A DNA stretch of 64,000 nt. Origin: Neisseriaceae bacterium JH1-16 (GTDB lineage: Bacteria > Pseudomonadota > Gammaproteobacteria > Burkholderiales > Chromobacteriaceae). The notes under the pieces were generated by a model that saw only the letters and a list, made by a program, of their open reading frames with translations, had not been told where the DNA came from and did no database searches. Positions 19,610 to 29,293 of the stretch are shown here, piece after piece. The stretch is taken from positions 1-64,000 of the forward strand of contig JAPDNP010000009.1 in the NCBI GenBank assembly GCA_025989215.1. Reading direction: 5' to 3'. The translations under genes were made by a program, and so were the position numbers. Every line of letters begins with the position of its first letter. The first letter of the stretch is position 1.

Positions 19610-20849
19610 AGCGCAGCGCCTCGGCCGGTTGGGTACGGGCGGCGCGCCAGCTCGGGTAGAGCGTGGCGAGCAGCGCCAGCACCAGGGAAATCACCGTGAT
19701 GGTGGTCACGTCGCTCGACTGGATGTCGGACGGCAGGTAGTCGATCAGGTAGACCTGGCTGGAGATCAGCTTGGCTCCGATGATTTTCTCGATCACCGGC
19801 ACGATCACGTCGAGGTTGCTGGCGATCAGCAGCCCGGAGCCGACCCCGGCCAAGGTGCCGGCCACCCCGGCCACCGCCCCCTGAATCACGAAGATCTTCA
19901 TGATGCTGGCCGGACTGGCACCCAGGGTGCGCAGAATGGCGATGTCGGCGCGCTTGTCGGTCACCACCATCACCAGCGTCGAGACTAGGTTAAACGCCGC
20001 TACCGCCACGATCAGCGTCAGGATGATAAACATCATGCGCTTTTCGATCTGCACGGCACGGAAATAGTTGCTATTGGTATCGGTCCAGTCGGTAGTAAGC
20101 GTGTCCTGCGGCAACTGGCTTGCCACCTGTTCCTTTACCTGCGGCGCCAGCATCGCGTCGTCGAGCTTCAGGCGCACGCCCGACACCTTGTCGCCCATCC
20201 GGAACAATACCTGCGCATCGCGCAGATCGATCATCGCCAGCGTCGCGTCGTACTCGTACATGTCGACCTTAAACACGCCGACCACGGTGAATTGCTTCAG
20301 GCGCGGCATCATGCCGGCCGGGGTGATATTGCCCTGCGGGGTGATCAACGTCACCTTGTCGCCGACGTTGACACCCAATTGGCGCGCCAATTCCACCCCG
20401 AGCAGGATGCCGAAGCCGCCCGGCTTCAGGTCGGACAGCTTGCCTGCCACCATGTCGCGGCCGATCTCGACCACCTTGTTTTCCTGGGCCGGATCAACGC
20501 CGCGCACCATCGCACCGCGCACCGTACCGCCATAGGACATCAGCCCCTGCGCCGACACGAACGGCGCGGTCGCCTTCACATGCTGCTGCTTGACTGCCAC
20601 CGCGGCGATAGCTGGCCAGTTGGACAGGCGGCCGTCGTAACTGCTGATCTCGACGTGCGAAGCGACGCCCAGGATGCGGCCACGGATTTCCTTCTGGAAA
20701 CCGTTCATTACCGACAGCACGATGATCAGTGCGGCCACACCCAGGCAAATGCCGACGATCGAGATCAGAGAAATGAACGAGATGAAGCCGTTGCGACGGC
20801 GCGCGCGCAGATAGCGCAGGCCGATCAGGACTTCAAACGAGGTATTCAT
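19602..20849 (-). CDS. lolC: Lipoprotein-releasing system transmembrane protein
   Basis: 415 aa. N-terminal helix ([30 protein letters not shown] split: begins near residue 22), a long periplasmic MacB-like domain (about 50-260), then three C-terminal transmembrane helices (about 265-400), ending in [12 protein letters not shown]. It binds lipoproteins and hands them to LolA. The conserved region starts at [14 protein letters not shown], so 20849 is the start; the extra 60 residues to 21029 are an out-of-context extension. A single LolC/E-type gene is present, as in many beta-proteobacteria. Confidence 0.92.
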   Translation of the reverse strand: MNTSFEVLIGLRYLRARRRNGFISFISLISIVGICLGVAALIIVLSVMNGFQKEIRGRILGVASHVEISSYDGRLSNWPAIAAVAVKQQHVKATAPFVSAQGLMSYGGTVRGAMVRGVDPAQENKVVEIGRDMVAGKLSDLKPGGFGILLGVELARQLGVNVGDKVTLITPQGNITPAGMMPRLKQFTVVGVFKVDMYEYDATLAMIDLRDAQVLFRMGDKVSGVRLKLDDAMLAPQVKEQVASQLPQDTLTTDWTDTNSNYFRAVQIEKRMMFIILTLIVAVAAFNLVSTLVMVVTDKRADIAILRTLGASPASIMKIFVIQGAVAGVAGTLAGVGSGLLIASNLDVIVPVIEKIIGAKLISSQVYLIDYLPSDIQSSDVTTITVISLVLALLATLYPSWRAARTQPAEALRYE

Positions 20850-20866
20850 AAAATGGGGTATCCCGC

Positions 20867-21079
20867 TTAGCTCTGATAGGGGTTGTCCAACTGGCGCATC
20901 ATCGTCACCAGGAAGTCGCGGATCTGCTGCTCGTCGCAGCCCATCAGCAGCGCATCTTCGAAGGCGTCCTGAGCCATCTGCTGGAGCTCTTCCAGGTTCT
21001 CGCGCATCACCTTGATCTTTTCGACACAAGCGAGCACGTTGCCCTCGCTATCGTGCCAGACCGGAAATTCTACTTGCAT
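20867..21079 (-). CDS. Small acidic hypothetical protein upstream of lolC
   Basis: 70 aa, soluble, acidic, helical, with one segment ENLEELQQMAQDAFEDALL. No domain is recognised. It sits 17 bases upstream of lolC in the same direction and shows codon usage like its neighbours, so it is probably a real first gene of the lolCD operon. Confidence 0.55.
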   Translation of the reverse strand: MQVEFPVWHDSEGNVLACVEKIKVMRENLEELQQMAQDAFEDALLMGCDEQQIRDFLVTMMRQLDNPYQS

Positions 21080-21114
21080 AATTAATCAGTTTCGCCGCAG
21101 GTAAAGGAAAAAGC

Positions 21115-21136
21115 GATGCCCGCCGTGGCGGGCATC
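21115..21136 (-). terminator. Terminator of the NlpC/P60 gene
   Basis: A 10-bp inverted repeat (21115-21124 with 21127-21136) followed on the minus strand by GCTTTTTCC, 28 bases after the stop at 21164. Confidence 0.75.
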
Positions 21137-21163
21137 CCGTTTATCGTGTTCGACTCACAGGCC

Positions 21164-22051
21164 TTACTGGGCCGGTTTCTTCTTGGACTTTTTCTTGGAA
21201 GGCCCCTTGGCGGTCGACTTCTCCGCCTTAGCCGACTTGCCGGCGCTCGACTTGGTCGAGCCCTTCCTCCCCTTGCCGGTATGGGCCTTGCTGCTTTTCT
21301 CTGCAGTGGCAGCCTTGCCCTTCTTGCCTTTGGCTTCAGCCACCGGTTCGGTTTTGCAGCGCCTGCCCTTACGGCACTTCACCGCCGGTGCCGGTTGATC
21401 CACCGCGGCACTCTTCGCCGCCGCCGGGCGACTGCTGCGCGTGCTCGATTCGTCGCCGCTGTCCTTGCCGGTGTAATCGGCCACATTCGCCCCGCCACGC
21501 GATACCCGGCGCGCGCCGTTGTAGCGGGCGGCCCAATAGGAACTGCTCAGACTCACCACTTCCACGCTCTTGCCGGTGCGCGGGGCATGGATGAACTTGT
21601 TGTTGCCCATGTACATACCGACGTGGGAATTGGCAAAGCCACGGGTATTGAAGAAGACCAAATCGCCGGGCGCCAGTTCACCACGATCGACAGAGCGACC
21701 GGCACGCGCCATCTCGGCGGCGGTACGTGGCAGGCTGACGCGCAGCGACTTCTTGAAGATGTACTGGATGAAGCCGCTGCAATCGAGACCGGAGGTCGGC
21801 GAATTGCCACCGAAGCGGTAAGCTACCCCCAGCAGACTCATGGCTTGAAGAATCAGGTCGCCAGCCACTTCCTCGCTCGCCGTGCTTTTGGTCGACGACG
21901 AACTGTTCGAACTGGAGGCGAACTTGCCGATAGGATCGTCCGAGGACTCGACCGCTGCGCGCCCCTCGGCGGGCGCTTTCTCCGGCGCCGCGTTCGCGCA
22001 TGACATGAACGCGACCAGCACCAGAGCTAGTAACCGTAGTTGCAATTTCAT
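21164..22051 (-). CDS. Secreted NlpC/P60 (C40) peptidoglycan hydrolase
   Basis: 295 aa. Signal peptide (LLALVLVAFMSCANA), a Ser-rich linker, then the C40 domain (about 65-185) with catalytic Cys in LDCSGFIQYIF, His in NSHVGMYMG and the third His in KFIHAPRTG. A long Lys/Ser/Ala-rich basic tail (about 195-295) probably binds the wall or anionic polymers. It cuts cell-wall peptides in the periplasm. A GTG start three codons earlier (22060) is an alternative. Confidence 0.88.
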   Translation of the reverse strand: MKLQLRLLALVLVAFMSCANAAPEKAPAEGRAAVESSDDPIGKFASSSNSSSSTKSTASEEVAGDLILQAMSLLGVAYRFGGNSPTSGLDCSGFIQYIFKKSLRVSLPRTAAEMARAGRSVDRGELAPGDLVFFNTRGFANSHVGMYMGNNKFIHAPRTGKSVEVVSLSSSYWAARYNGARRVSRGGANVADYTGKDSGDESSTRSSRPAAAKSAAVDQPAPAVKCRKGRRCKTEPVAEAKGKKGKAATAEKSSKAHTGKGRKGSTKSSAGKSAKAEKSTAKGPSKKKSKKKPAQ

Positions 22052-22110
22052 AGACTGCACTCTAACTAACGCGACCGGCAGTGTAAAGCCGGCACTCTTG
22101 CGGGTAAAAC

Positions 22111-23793
22111 ATGCTCAGAGAAACGCTTGTCGCGATGCGCGACCTACCTCGTCTGAAGGAAATCAGTGGCATTCTGATCCGCCATGGCCTGGGTGAGTTC
22201 ACTCAGCGATTGAAATTGCCGCGGGCGGTGGAAAAAGCCGGCGAATGGTTGAACCTGAGCTTGCCCGATCCGAACGCAGGGCTGCCCACTCCGGTGCGGG
22301 TGCGGCTGGCCTTCGAGGAGCTCGGCCCGACCTTCATCAAGCTGGGCCAGATCCTGTCTACTCGGGTCGACGTCTTCTCGCCCGAGTGGGTTGCCGAATT
22401 CGAGAAACTGCAGGCGCACGTACCACCGGTGTCGCCCGACGTACTCGACGCGCTGCTGATCAAGGCGCTCGGTGCTGCGCCAAGCACGCTGTTTGCCGAA
22501 TTCGACCCGACCCCGATCGGCTCGGCGTCGATCGCCCAAGTACACCGAGCCCGGCTGCCCGACGGCACCGAGGTGGCGGTAAAACTGCGCCGCCCCGGCA
22601 TCGTCGAGAAGGTCGAGGCCGACCTGCGCATCCTGACCCACATCGCCCACCTTATCGAGCTGGAATTCCCGGAAACCCGCCGCTACCAGCCGGTGGAGAT
22701 CGTCAAGCAATTCGCCCGCTCCTTGCATCGCGAACTGGACCTGGCGGTCGAGGCGCGCAATATGGAGCGCTTTGGCCGCGACTTTGCCGATGATCCGGTG
22801 ATCAGCGTTCCCAGCGTTCACTGGGCCTACACCAACGCTCAGATCAATGTGCAAAGCTTCGTCGACGGCATCCCGGCCACCCGACTCGATCGCCTGGCAA
22901 GTAGCGGGCTGGATCCGCGGGTACTGGCCCGCCACGGTGCCGACGCGGTGCTGCGGATGATCCTGATCAACGGCTTCTTTCATGCCGACCCGCATCCGGG
23001 CAATGTGTTCTTCCTCGAGGGAGAGCGACTCGCCCTGGTCGACTTCGGCATGGTCGGCCGACTCAGCCATGCCCGCCGCGACGAGATCGTCGACCTGATG
23101 GCGGCGTTGGCCGAACGCGATGAACGTGCCATCCTCGACGTTCTGATCGAATGGACCGGCAGCCACCCGGTCGACGAGCACAAGTTCGCCTACGACATCG
23201 GCGAGCTGATGTTTGCCTACGATCACCTGCCGCTCAAAAGCATCAACATCACTCAACTAATCAACGACATCATGGGGCTGATCCGCGAGCACTCGATCGT
23301 ACTGCCACCGGACCTGACCCTGCTGTTCAAGGCCTTGATCACCCTGGAAGGGCTGGGACGCCAGCTCGACCCGGAGTTCCAGCTGATCGAGCACATCACT
23401 CCGTTCGTGCGCGAACTGATGATCGAGCGCTATCACCCCACGGCACTGCTCAAACGCGGCAAGCACTCGCTGAGCGAGGTGGTCAGCATGCTCGCCAACC
23501 TCCCGCGCGACTTGCTGCGCATCGGCAAGGACGTACGCCACGGCAAGTTTCGCGTCAACCTCGATCTGAAGCGGCTCGACAACTTCGGCCGCCAGCTCGA
23601 CAAGAGCGCCAATCGCTTGACCATGGGCATCGTCACCGGCTGCCTGATCATCGGCTCATCGATCGTGATGACGGTAAATGCCGGACCCAAGCTGTTCGGC
23701 CTGCCGTTCTTCGGCTTCCTTGGCTACATGGTGGCGTTCTTCAACAGCCTCTGGATCATCTGGTCGATCTGGCGCTCCAGCAAGGAACTGTAA
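22111..23793 (+). CDS. ubiB: Ubiquinone biosynthesis protein kinase-like UbiB
   Basis: 560 aa ABC1/ADCK family ATPase needed for ubiquinone synthesis. The KxGQ motif (IKLGQILSTR), Ala-rich loop region (SASIAQVHRA), ATP-binding VAVKLRRPG, and the catalytic HADPHPGN with LVDFGMVG are all present. Two C-terminal membrane helices (about 505-555) anchor it. It is divergent from the C40 gene and separated from other ubi genes. Confidence 0.93.
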   Translation: MLRETLVAMRDLPRLKEISGILIRHGLGEFTQRLKLPRAVEKAGEWLNLSLPDPNAGLPTPVRVRLAFEELGPTFIKLGQILSTRVDVFSPEWVAEFEKLQAHVPPVSPDVLDALLIKALGAAPSTLFAEFDPTPIGSASIAQVHRARLPDGTEVAVKLRRPGIVEKVEADLRILTHIAHLIELEFPETRRYQPVEIVKQFARSLHRELDLAVEARNMERFGRDFADDPVISVPSVHWAYTNAQINVQSFVDGIPATRLDRLASSGLDPRVLARHGADAVLRMILINGFFHADPHPGNVFFLEGERLALVDFGMVGRLSHARRDEIVDLMAALAERDERAILDVLIEWTGSHPVDEHKFAYDIGELMFAYDHLPLKSINITQLINDIMGLIREHSIVLPPDLTLLFKALITLEGLGRQLDPEFQLIEHITPFVRELMIERYHPTALLKRGKHSLSEVVSMLANLPRDLLRIGKDVRHGKFRVNLDLKRLDNFGRQLDKSANRLTMGIVTGCLIIGSSIVMTVNAGPKLFGLPFFGFLGYMVAFFNSLWIIWSIWRSSKEL

Positions 23794-23801
23794 CCTCGCC
23801 C

Positions 23802-23822
23802 GGCCGAAACACCGTTTCGGCC
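23802..23822 (+). terminator. Hairpin after ubiB using the 10-mer repeat
   Basis: A 9-bp inverted repeat (23802-23810 with 23814-23822), 3-base loop, 9 bases after the ubiB stop. The right arm overlaps a copy of TTCGGCCAAC (23816-23825). There is no T tail, so termination is uncertain. Confidence 0.5.
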
Positions 23823-23926
23823 AACCTTGTCTCGCCAGAGCCGTCCTCCGACTCCTCCCCCTGCCGGCACAATAATCCTATTGGCATTTTTGCAACGCAA
23901 GCTATCAGCTTGATCGATATCGGCTA

Positions 23927-23956
23927 TTGACCAAGTAAATGATAATAATTATTATT
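23927..23956 (+). promoter_or_regulatory. Fur-controlled promoter
   Basis: A -35 box TTGACC (23927-23932), 17 bases, and a -10 box TATTAT (23950-23955). The spacer and -10 are covered by an AT-rich palindrome (23938-23956) containing TGATAATAATTATTA, which matches the Fur core TGATAATnATTATCA at 14 of 15 positions. Fe-loaded Fur bound there would block RNA polymerase, so the next gene should be induced by iron starvation. Confidence 0.75.
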
Positions 23957-24007
23957 TAATTCATAATTTCACCGCGTCATTCTTTCATCACACTTTTGGA
24001 GACCCCG

Positions 24008-24385
24008 ATGAACGCCATGCTGGTAGGCGCCGACACCCTCGGCAACATTCCCGATGTGCTGAAAAGCCTCGGGATTTCCATTCACCGCCATGTCACCGGC
24101 CGCAACAGCTCGCATCAGCGCAAGATCGACCGCCTGCCGGCCGGCACCGACCTGCTGATCCTGTTCACCGACTTTCTCGGCCATAACGTGATGCGACACT
24201 TCCGCGAGCTGGCCTCGGAAGAGAATGTCCGCTTCATCGCCTGCCGCCGCTCGGTCTGCTCGCTGAAACAGTCCTTGTCCTGCGCCGGCATCGACGAGAA
24301 CGGCGCCAGCTGTGCCCGCTGTCCGCAGCAGAGCGAGAAAACCGCGGTGGTGGCCGCCCCCGTCTCACGCCGCAAGCGCCGCTGA
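24008..24385 (+). CDS. DUF2325 protein under Fur control
   Basis: 125 aa. The DUF2325 core is MLVGADTLGNIPDVLKSLGI and HRHVTGRNSSHQRKIDRLPAGTDLLILFTDFLGHN. The C-terminus has a cysteine cluster (Cys81, Cys85, Cys93, Cys102, Cys105 region: CRRSVCSLKQSLSCAG and SCARC) and a basic tail. DUF2325 has no settled function. The Cys cluster plus the Fur box suggests a role with iron, haem or Fe-S, which is inference. GGAG lies 6 bases before the ATG. Confidence 0.75.
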   Translation: MNAMLVGADTLGNIPDVLKSLGISIHRHVTGRNSSHQRKIDRLPAGTDLLILFTDFLGHNVMRHFRELASEENVRFIACRRSVCSLKQSLSCAGIDENGASCARCPQQSEKTAVVAAPVSRRKRR

Positions 24386-24406
24386 ACGAATCCGCCCCCT
24401 ATCCAA

Positions 24407-24436
24407 AGACAAAACCGGCCGTGGCCGGTTTTGTCT
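24407..24436 (+). terminator. Terminator after DUF2325 gene
   Basis: A 14-bp stem (24407-24420 with 24423-24436) with a short loop; the 3' arm contains TTTTGTCTT. It can act on both strands. Confidence 0.8.
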
Positions 24437-24622
24437 TATCGAGGTATATCTAGCGCCCATGACGCCGCGCCCCGGCCTTGTTATCGCACCGCAGCAGCAG
24501 CCCTATCGTTGCACCGGCCAGCGGCCAAGAACCATGGCAATGCCCCTGACTAGGCGCGCCGCCGCAGACGGGACAAGTACGGCAGGCAACTCAACAATGC
24601 CAGGGCGGTTCCGCTAAAGGCG

Positions 24623-26362
24623 CTAAGCCAGTTGGAAGCGCGACACCGATGCCTGCAACTGGCCGGCCACCTCGTCGAGTGCGCCGGCATTGTGATGGAT
24701 GGACTGCACATCGCGATTGTTCTGTGCCGACAGCTCGACGATTCGCTCGACATTGAGAGCAATCTCGTTACCGGCTGCCCGCTGTTCGGCCAATGCACCG
24801 GAAATATCCCTCACCACCAGTAGCACCTCGGCGCTGCGCTGCTTGATCACCTGCAGTCGCTGTTGCACCTCGTCGGACAGCTGAGCCCCCTGCTCCACCT
24901 CGATCACGGCATCCTGCATCGTGCCGGCCGAGCGCTCCACGCCTTGCTGTATCGCCTGCACCATGGTGTTGATCTCCTGGGTCGACACCGCGGTGCGTTC
25001 GGCCAACTTGCGCACCTCGTCGGCCACCACGGCAAAACCACGGCCCTGATCGCCGGCACGAGCGGCCTCGATTGCAGCGTTCAGCGCCAATAGATTGGTC
25101 TGATCGGCAATGTCGCGGATCACGCCGACGATCGACGAAATCTGTTGCGACTGAATGCCGAGCTGGCGAATCGCCTCGGCCGAACCGGCCACACTGTCCC
25201 GCAGCGAGTGAATCTTCTGAGCCACCTTGCTGACTTGTTCGGCCCCTTCCTGCACCGACTGCTCGGCCCCCTGGGTCAGCTCCTCGACGTTCTCGGCAGC
25301 GCTCGCCATTTGCGAGATACTGACTGCCAACTCCTCCACCGCCGCCGCTATCTGGGTGGCCGACTCGGTCTGGCGCTGGCTGTCGGCGCTGACGCTGGCC
25401 GAATAGTCTTTCAATTCGCCGCCGCTGTTCTTGATGCTCTGGCTGCCGTCACGAATACCGCGAATCATGCCGGATAACTGTCGGCGCATGTGATCGAGCA
25501 CGCCCAGCACGCTGTCCGGGCGCACCACGGTAGCGCTGCCGGTCAGCTTGCCGCTGGCGATTTCGGCCAATTCCGCCGCCACCCGCGTAGGTTCGCCGCC
25601 GAGAATGCGAGACAGGTAGCGATAGGAGAACAGCAGGCTGGCGGCGATCAGCAGCAGCGTCGCAACCACAAGAGTCAGCACCACCCGGATCCAGAACCCC
25701 TCTGCTGCGGTGGCCTGAGCCACCCCCTGGTCGGTGCGTCGCTGAAGCAACTCGAAGAACTCGTCGATCGGCCGCATGATCTCGGCCTTCTGCCGGTAGT
25801 AATCGGCATCATGCGTCAATGCCCGAGCCTCCTCGTCGGCGGTTCCCGACGGCAGTCCGGCGGCGATGCGCTGCTGCACCAGCTTGATGGCACGGGTTTC
25901 CTTACCGACCAGTTGGTCGGAGCGACGCTGGGCCTCGTCGAGCTTGGCAAACTCCGCGGCAGTGAAGCCGGCACGCTGCATCAGCGTGCGCAGCGGTACC
26001 GTCTCACCATCGGCCTGTGGCCCGGCGACCTGTGCCAGGATGAAGTCCCAGTAGATACGCTGGTAATGCTGCGGGCGTGGCTTGCCGCCATTACGGATCG
26101 CGATCACATCGTTATAGGCCTGCACGAAACGCGGATCCCCGGTGACGACAAAAGTGCGCACCATCTGGGTCAGATCATCGGAGCTGCGACGCAGCTCATC
26201 AGCGTACAGATAGCTCTGGTAGCGTACCGTTTCGGCCGACTGCACCTCGGCCGAAGCGGCCTTCAAGCGTAGCGCGGCCCAGCCCAAGGCCCCCATCAGC
26301 AGCGCGCACAACAGCGTCAGAGCAATAAACAACTGACGCAAATTCAAACCTTTGGATGGCAT
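24623..26362 (-). CDS. Methyl-accepting chemotaxis protein
   Basis: 579 aa. First membrane helix about 9-31, periplasmic sensor region (about 32-225) rich in helices, second helix about 228-250, HAMP, then the signalling hairpin with the invariant tip [20 protein letters not shown] followed by [16 protein letters not shown]. It signals to CheA/CheW at a cell pole. GGGAGGG 6 bases upstream fixes the start. Ligand unknown. It has no CheR-binding pentapeptide at the C-terminus. Confidence 0.92.
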   Translation of the reverse strand: MPSKGLNLRQLFIALTLLCALLMGALGWAALRLKAASAEVQSAETVRYQSYLYADELRRSSDDLTQMVRTFVVTGDPRFVQAYNDVIAIRNGGKPRPQHYQRIYWDFILAQVAGPQADGETVPLRTLMQRAGFTAAEFAKLDEAQRRSDQLVGKETRAIKLVQQRIAAGLPSGTADEEARALTHDADYYRQKAEIMRPIDEFFELLQRRTDQGVAQATAAEGFWIRVVLTLVVATLLLIAASLLFSYRYLSRILGGEPTRVAAELAEIASGKLTGSATVVRPDSVLGVLDHMRRQLSGMIRGIRDGSQSIKNSGGELKDYSASVSADSQRQTESATQIAAAVEELAVSISQMASAAENVEELTQGAEQSVQEGAEQVSKVAQKIHSLRDSVAGSAEAIRQLGIQSQQISSIVGVIRDIADQTNLLALNAAIEAARAGDQGRGFAVVADEVRKLAERTAVSTQEINTMVQAIQQGVERSAGTMQDAVIEVEQGAQLSDEVQQRLQVIKQRSAEVLLVVRDISGALAEQRAAGNEIALNVERIVELSAQNNRDVQSIHHNAGALDEVAGQLQASVSRFQLA

Positions 26363-26805
26363 TTTGCCCTCCCATCATAAAGTGGCATAACACCACTATG
26401 GACGCTTTCTTCCGCACACCCAAATGACATTTCCATTTAGGATAAAAAACTTAAAACATTATTGTTTTGTGCTTTTTTGCAGCTACGCCCCGAACACGGC
26501 TGCTTTGCGTCTCTTTTACGGTGATGGCAGGCAAATTTACGTCGGCTTAATCATTGCAAGCCTTTACGCGACCAGCACGCCTCTGGGCCAGCAGCCCTGG
26601 CCCCTATAGGGCTGCGCGGCAAGGAGCACGATCATTGCTGACAGCCATTGCTGCTGATGACCGCGCCTATCTGCCCTATGGCCGCTAAGTCGCTATTCCA
26701 AACGCCTGCTCGCTCAAACGCCCCCACGCGGAACCCACGACGGCACCGGCCCGCCTGACGCCCGGCGCTGACCGCTCTCATGACGACCGCCGCGCAGATA
26801 TGAAA
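26363..26805. other. Gene-free stretch between chemoreceptor and anti-sigma gene
   Basis: About 440 bases. The left end is AT-rich and should hold the chemoreceptor promoter (reading left). No ORF here has a start signal or a known domain. Confidence 0.5.
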
Positions 26806-26827
26806 AAACCGGCCCTCGGGCCGGTTT
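26806..26827 (-). terminator. Terminator of the ECF sigma/anti-sigma operon
   Basis: A 10-bp inverted repeat (26806-26815 with 26818-26827) followed on the minus strand by six T residues, 36 bases after the anti-sigma stop. Confidence 0.8.
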
Positions 26828-26863
26828 AGATGTGGCGACCGTTTCGGCCAACCTTGCGCGCGA

Positions 26864-27043
26864 CTAGTCGCCACTGCCAACCTGGCGCGCAACCGCACGC
26901 AACTGCGCCATCTGGCGCGAGAAGTTCTTGCAGTTGCCACACAGCATCAGGTGCATCGACAAACGCACCTGTTCGGCCATCGTCAATGCCCGATCGAGCG
27001 AAGCGGAGATCAGCCAACTGGCCTCCTTGCACTTGATCATCAT
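26864..27043 (-). CDS. Small zinc-finger anti-sigma factor
   Basis: Only 59 aa, translated directly from the sequence: it starts MMIKCKEASWLISASLDRAL and contains the zinc motif His31-x3-Cys35-x2-Cys38 (HLMLCGNC) with Cys5 as a likely fourth ligand. This is the zf-HC2 (ZAS) fold that sequesters ECF sigma factors, often redox-sensitive. The ATG overlaps the sigma factor stop as ATGA, and GGGAGGAG lies 8 bases before it. It has no membrane helix, so it is a soluble anti-sigma. Confidence 0.85.
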   Translation of the reverse strand: MMIKCKEASWLISASLDRALTMAEQVRLSMHLMLCGNCKNFSRQMAQLRAVARQVGSGD

Positions 27044-27603
27044 GCCTTCGCTCCTCCCAACCAGCCGATTTCAAAACATTCGCGCAGGCTCATCCTTGCC
27101 CGGTACAGCATCACTGAACAGTTGGTCGCGGTAACGTCCAAAGCCTTACAGATCTCGGCGATGTCCATGCCCTGCAGCTCGCGCAGCACGAAGGCCATCG
27201 CGGTGCGGCGCGGCATCGCCTGCGAACAGCGCTCGAATACATCCCAGAACTCGCGCGCGATCAGCGTCGCCTCCGGGGCGCCCCAGGAGCGTACCGGCTC
27301 GCGCCAGTGGCCATCCTGGGCGAAGAACAAGTCGGCGAACTCGTCGTCGCTGACCTCGTCATCGAAGCTCTCGACCAGCACTTCCTTCTTCTCGCGGCGG
27401 ATGGTGTCGATCAGTTTGAAGCGCAGGATCGAAGTCAGCCAGGTGCGCACGCTCGACTTGCCGGAAAACGAGCCGGCCGACTCCAACGCGGCCAGCAAGG
27501 TTTCCTGCACCGCCTCATCGGCGGCGCCCTTGTCGCGCAGCTGAGCCAGCGCATAGCGCATCAAATAAGGCCGTTCGGCCTCGATCATTTCGGGTGTCAG
27601 CAT
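27040..27603 (-). CDS. ECF RNA polymerase sigma factor
   Basis: 187 aa. Region 2 (about 10-80) with YLMRYALAQLRDKGAADEAVQETLLAAL and SSVRTWLTSILRFKLIDTIRR; an acidic linker (about 85-105); region 4 (about 130-180) with MPRRTAMAFVLRELQGMDIAEICKALDVT. It directs polymerase to stress promoters and should be held by the overlapping zinc-finger protein. Neither stress nor target genes can be read from the sequence. Confidence 0.9.
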   Translation of the reverse strand: MLTPEMIEAERPYLMRYALAQLRDKGAADEAVQETLLAALESAGSFSGKSSVRTWLTSILRFKLIDTIRREKKEVLVESFDDEVSDDEFADLFFAQDGHWREPVRSWGAPEATLIAREFWDVFERCSQAMPRRTAMAFVLRELQGMDIAEICKALDVTATNCSVMLYRARMSLRECFEIGWLGGAKA

Positions 27604-27680
27604 TCGGCTCGCTCTGGACGCTAGGGAAATGGCCGGCGCCCCCGCACACGGCCTTCATTAAGAGATAGGGCAGATTCGGC

Positions 27681-29039
27681 TTATCGGCAGTAATCGACCG
27701 CTTCGGCCAACCTTTCGACCGCGATCACTTCCAGACCTTCGATCGGCTGACGCGGCCGGTTGGCCGAAGGCACGATGGCGCGGGTGAAGCCGAGCTTGGC
27801 CGCCTCGCGCAGCCGCTCCTGACCGCGTGTCACCGGCCTCACCTCGCCGGACAGCCCCACCTCGCCGAACACCACCAGCTTGTCCGGCAAGGGCTGGTTG
27901 CGCATCGAGGAGACCATCGCCAGGATCACCGCCAAGTCCGCCGCCGGCTCCATGATCTTCACCCCACCGACTGCATTGAGAAACACGTCCTGATCGAACA
28001 CCGCCACGCCGGCATGGCGGTGCAGCACCGCCATCAGCAGCGACAGGCGGTTCTGCTCCAGGCCGACCGCGAGACGCTTGGGCTGGAAGCCGTGCGCGTC
28101 GTCGACCAGCGCCTGCACCTCGACCAACAAGGGGCGGCTGCCCTCCTGCGTCACCAGCACGCAGGAACCGGACACATCGTCCCGGTAGGACGACAGGAAG
28201 ATCGCCGACGGGTTGGATACGCCCTTCAGGCCACGATCGGTCATCGCGAACACGCCCAGCTCGTTGGCGGCGCCGAAGCGGTTCTTGATCGCGCGGATCA
28301 TTCGGAAGCTAGAGTGCGAGTCGCCCTCGAAGTACAGCACCGTGTCGACGATATGCTCGAGCACACGCGGGCCGGCGATCGAGCCTTCCTTGGTGACATG
28401 GCCAACCAGCAGGATGGTGGTGCCGGTCTGCTTGGCCATGCGGGTGAGCTGTGCCGCGCACTCGCGCACCTGGCTTACCGAGCCGGGCGCCGACGTCACC
28501 TGGTCGGAATACATCGTCTGGATCGAGTCGATCACCGCCACCTCGGGCGCCTCGGCCTTCAGTGTGGCCAGCACCGTTTCGAGACGGATTTCGGCCAACA
28601 ACCGCACCTTGCCGGCGTCCACCGCCAGGCGACTGGCGCGCAGTGCGATCTGCTGTGGCGACTCCTCGCCCGACACGTACAGCACCTTGTGGCGCTGCCC
28701 CAGCTCGGCCAAGGCCTGCAACAGCAGCGTCGACTTGCCGATGCCAGGGTCGCCGCCGAGCAGGATCACCGCGCCGCGTACGATGCCGCCGCCCAACACG
28801 CGGTCGAGCTCGTCGATGCCGGAGGGCTGACGCGGCACTTCCACCGCCTGCACGTCGGCCAGGTTCTGCACCGCCACCGTATCGGCGGCCCAAGCCTGAA
28901 AGCGCGGGTTGCTCGGCGCGGGCGCTATCGCTGTCTCGGCCAGGCTGTTCCACGCGCCGCAGTGCGGGCACTGCCCCTGCCATTTCGGCGTGACGCCGCC
29001 GCACTCATTGCAACTGTATTGGGTTTTGATTTTCGCCAT
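27681..29039 (-). CDS. radA: DNA repair protein RadA
   Basis: 452 aa, the usual length. N-terminal C4 zinc finger (YSCNECGGVTPKWQGQCPHC), RecA-like ATPase with Walker A GGDPGIGKST, the RadA-specific KNRFG motif, and a C-terminal Lon-like domain (about 280-452). It promotes branch migration during recombination. The start at 29039 puts the MAKIKTQYSCNECGG sequence at the N-terminus; the ORF continues upstream without homology. RadA also matters for natural transformation, of interest given the repeats. Confidence 0.95.
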   Translation of the reverse strand: MAKIKTQYSCNECGGVTPKWQGQCPHCGAWNSLAETAIAPAPSNPRFQAWAADTVAVQNLADVQAVEVPRQPSGIDELDRVLGGGIVRGAVILLGGDPGIGKSTLLLQALAELGQRHKVLYVSGEESPQQIALRASRLAVDAGKVRLLAEIRLETVLATLKAEAPEVAVIDSIQTMYSDQVTSAPGSVSQVRECAAQLTRMAKQTGTTILLVGHVTKEGSIAGPRVLEHIVDTVLYFEGDSHSSFRMIRAIKNRFGAANELGVFAMTDRGLKGVSNPSAIFLSSYRDDVSGSCVLVTQEGSRPLLVEVQALVDDAHGFQPKRLAVGLEQNRLSLLMAVLHRHAGVAVFDQDVFLNAVGGVKIMEPAADLAVILAMVSSMRNQPLPDKLVVFGEVGLSGEVRPVTRGQERLREAAKLGFTRAIVPSANRPRQPIEGLEVIAVERLAEAVDYCR

Positions 29040-29230
29040 GCGGCCAAGTGTAGCCGACAATGTGCGGGGCGACGAAGCACCGCAGCATGGGCAAGCCATC
29101 GCATCGAGATCGTGCCTTGCCCAAGATCTGCGCTTGGCCTCTGCCGCCCAGGCGGGAGCGATCACCGATCGAGCCAGCTACACGGTGCAGAGGCGCATGC
29201 CTGGTACAGAACCCGGTCATGGCGATCTAG

Positions 29231-29271
29231 AAAAGACTACGGCCCGCGCCACCATCGTGGACGCGGGCCGT
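29231..29271 (-). terminator. Terminator of the lipoprotein gene
   Basis: A 10-bp GC-rich stem (29239-29248 with 29262-29271) followed on the minus strand by AGTCTTTTC, 23 bases past the stop. Confidence 0.75.
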
Positions 29272-29293
29272 GCGGAGTAAGACCGAAGCCGGA

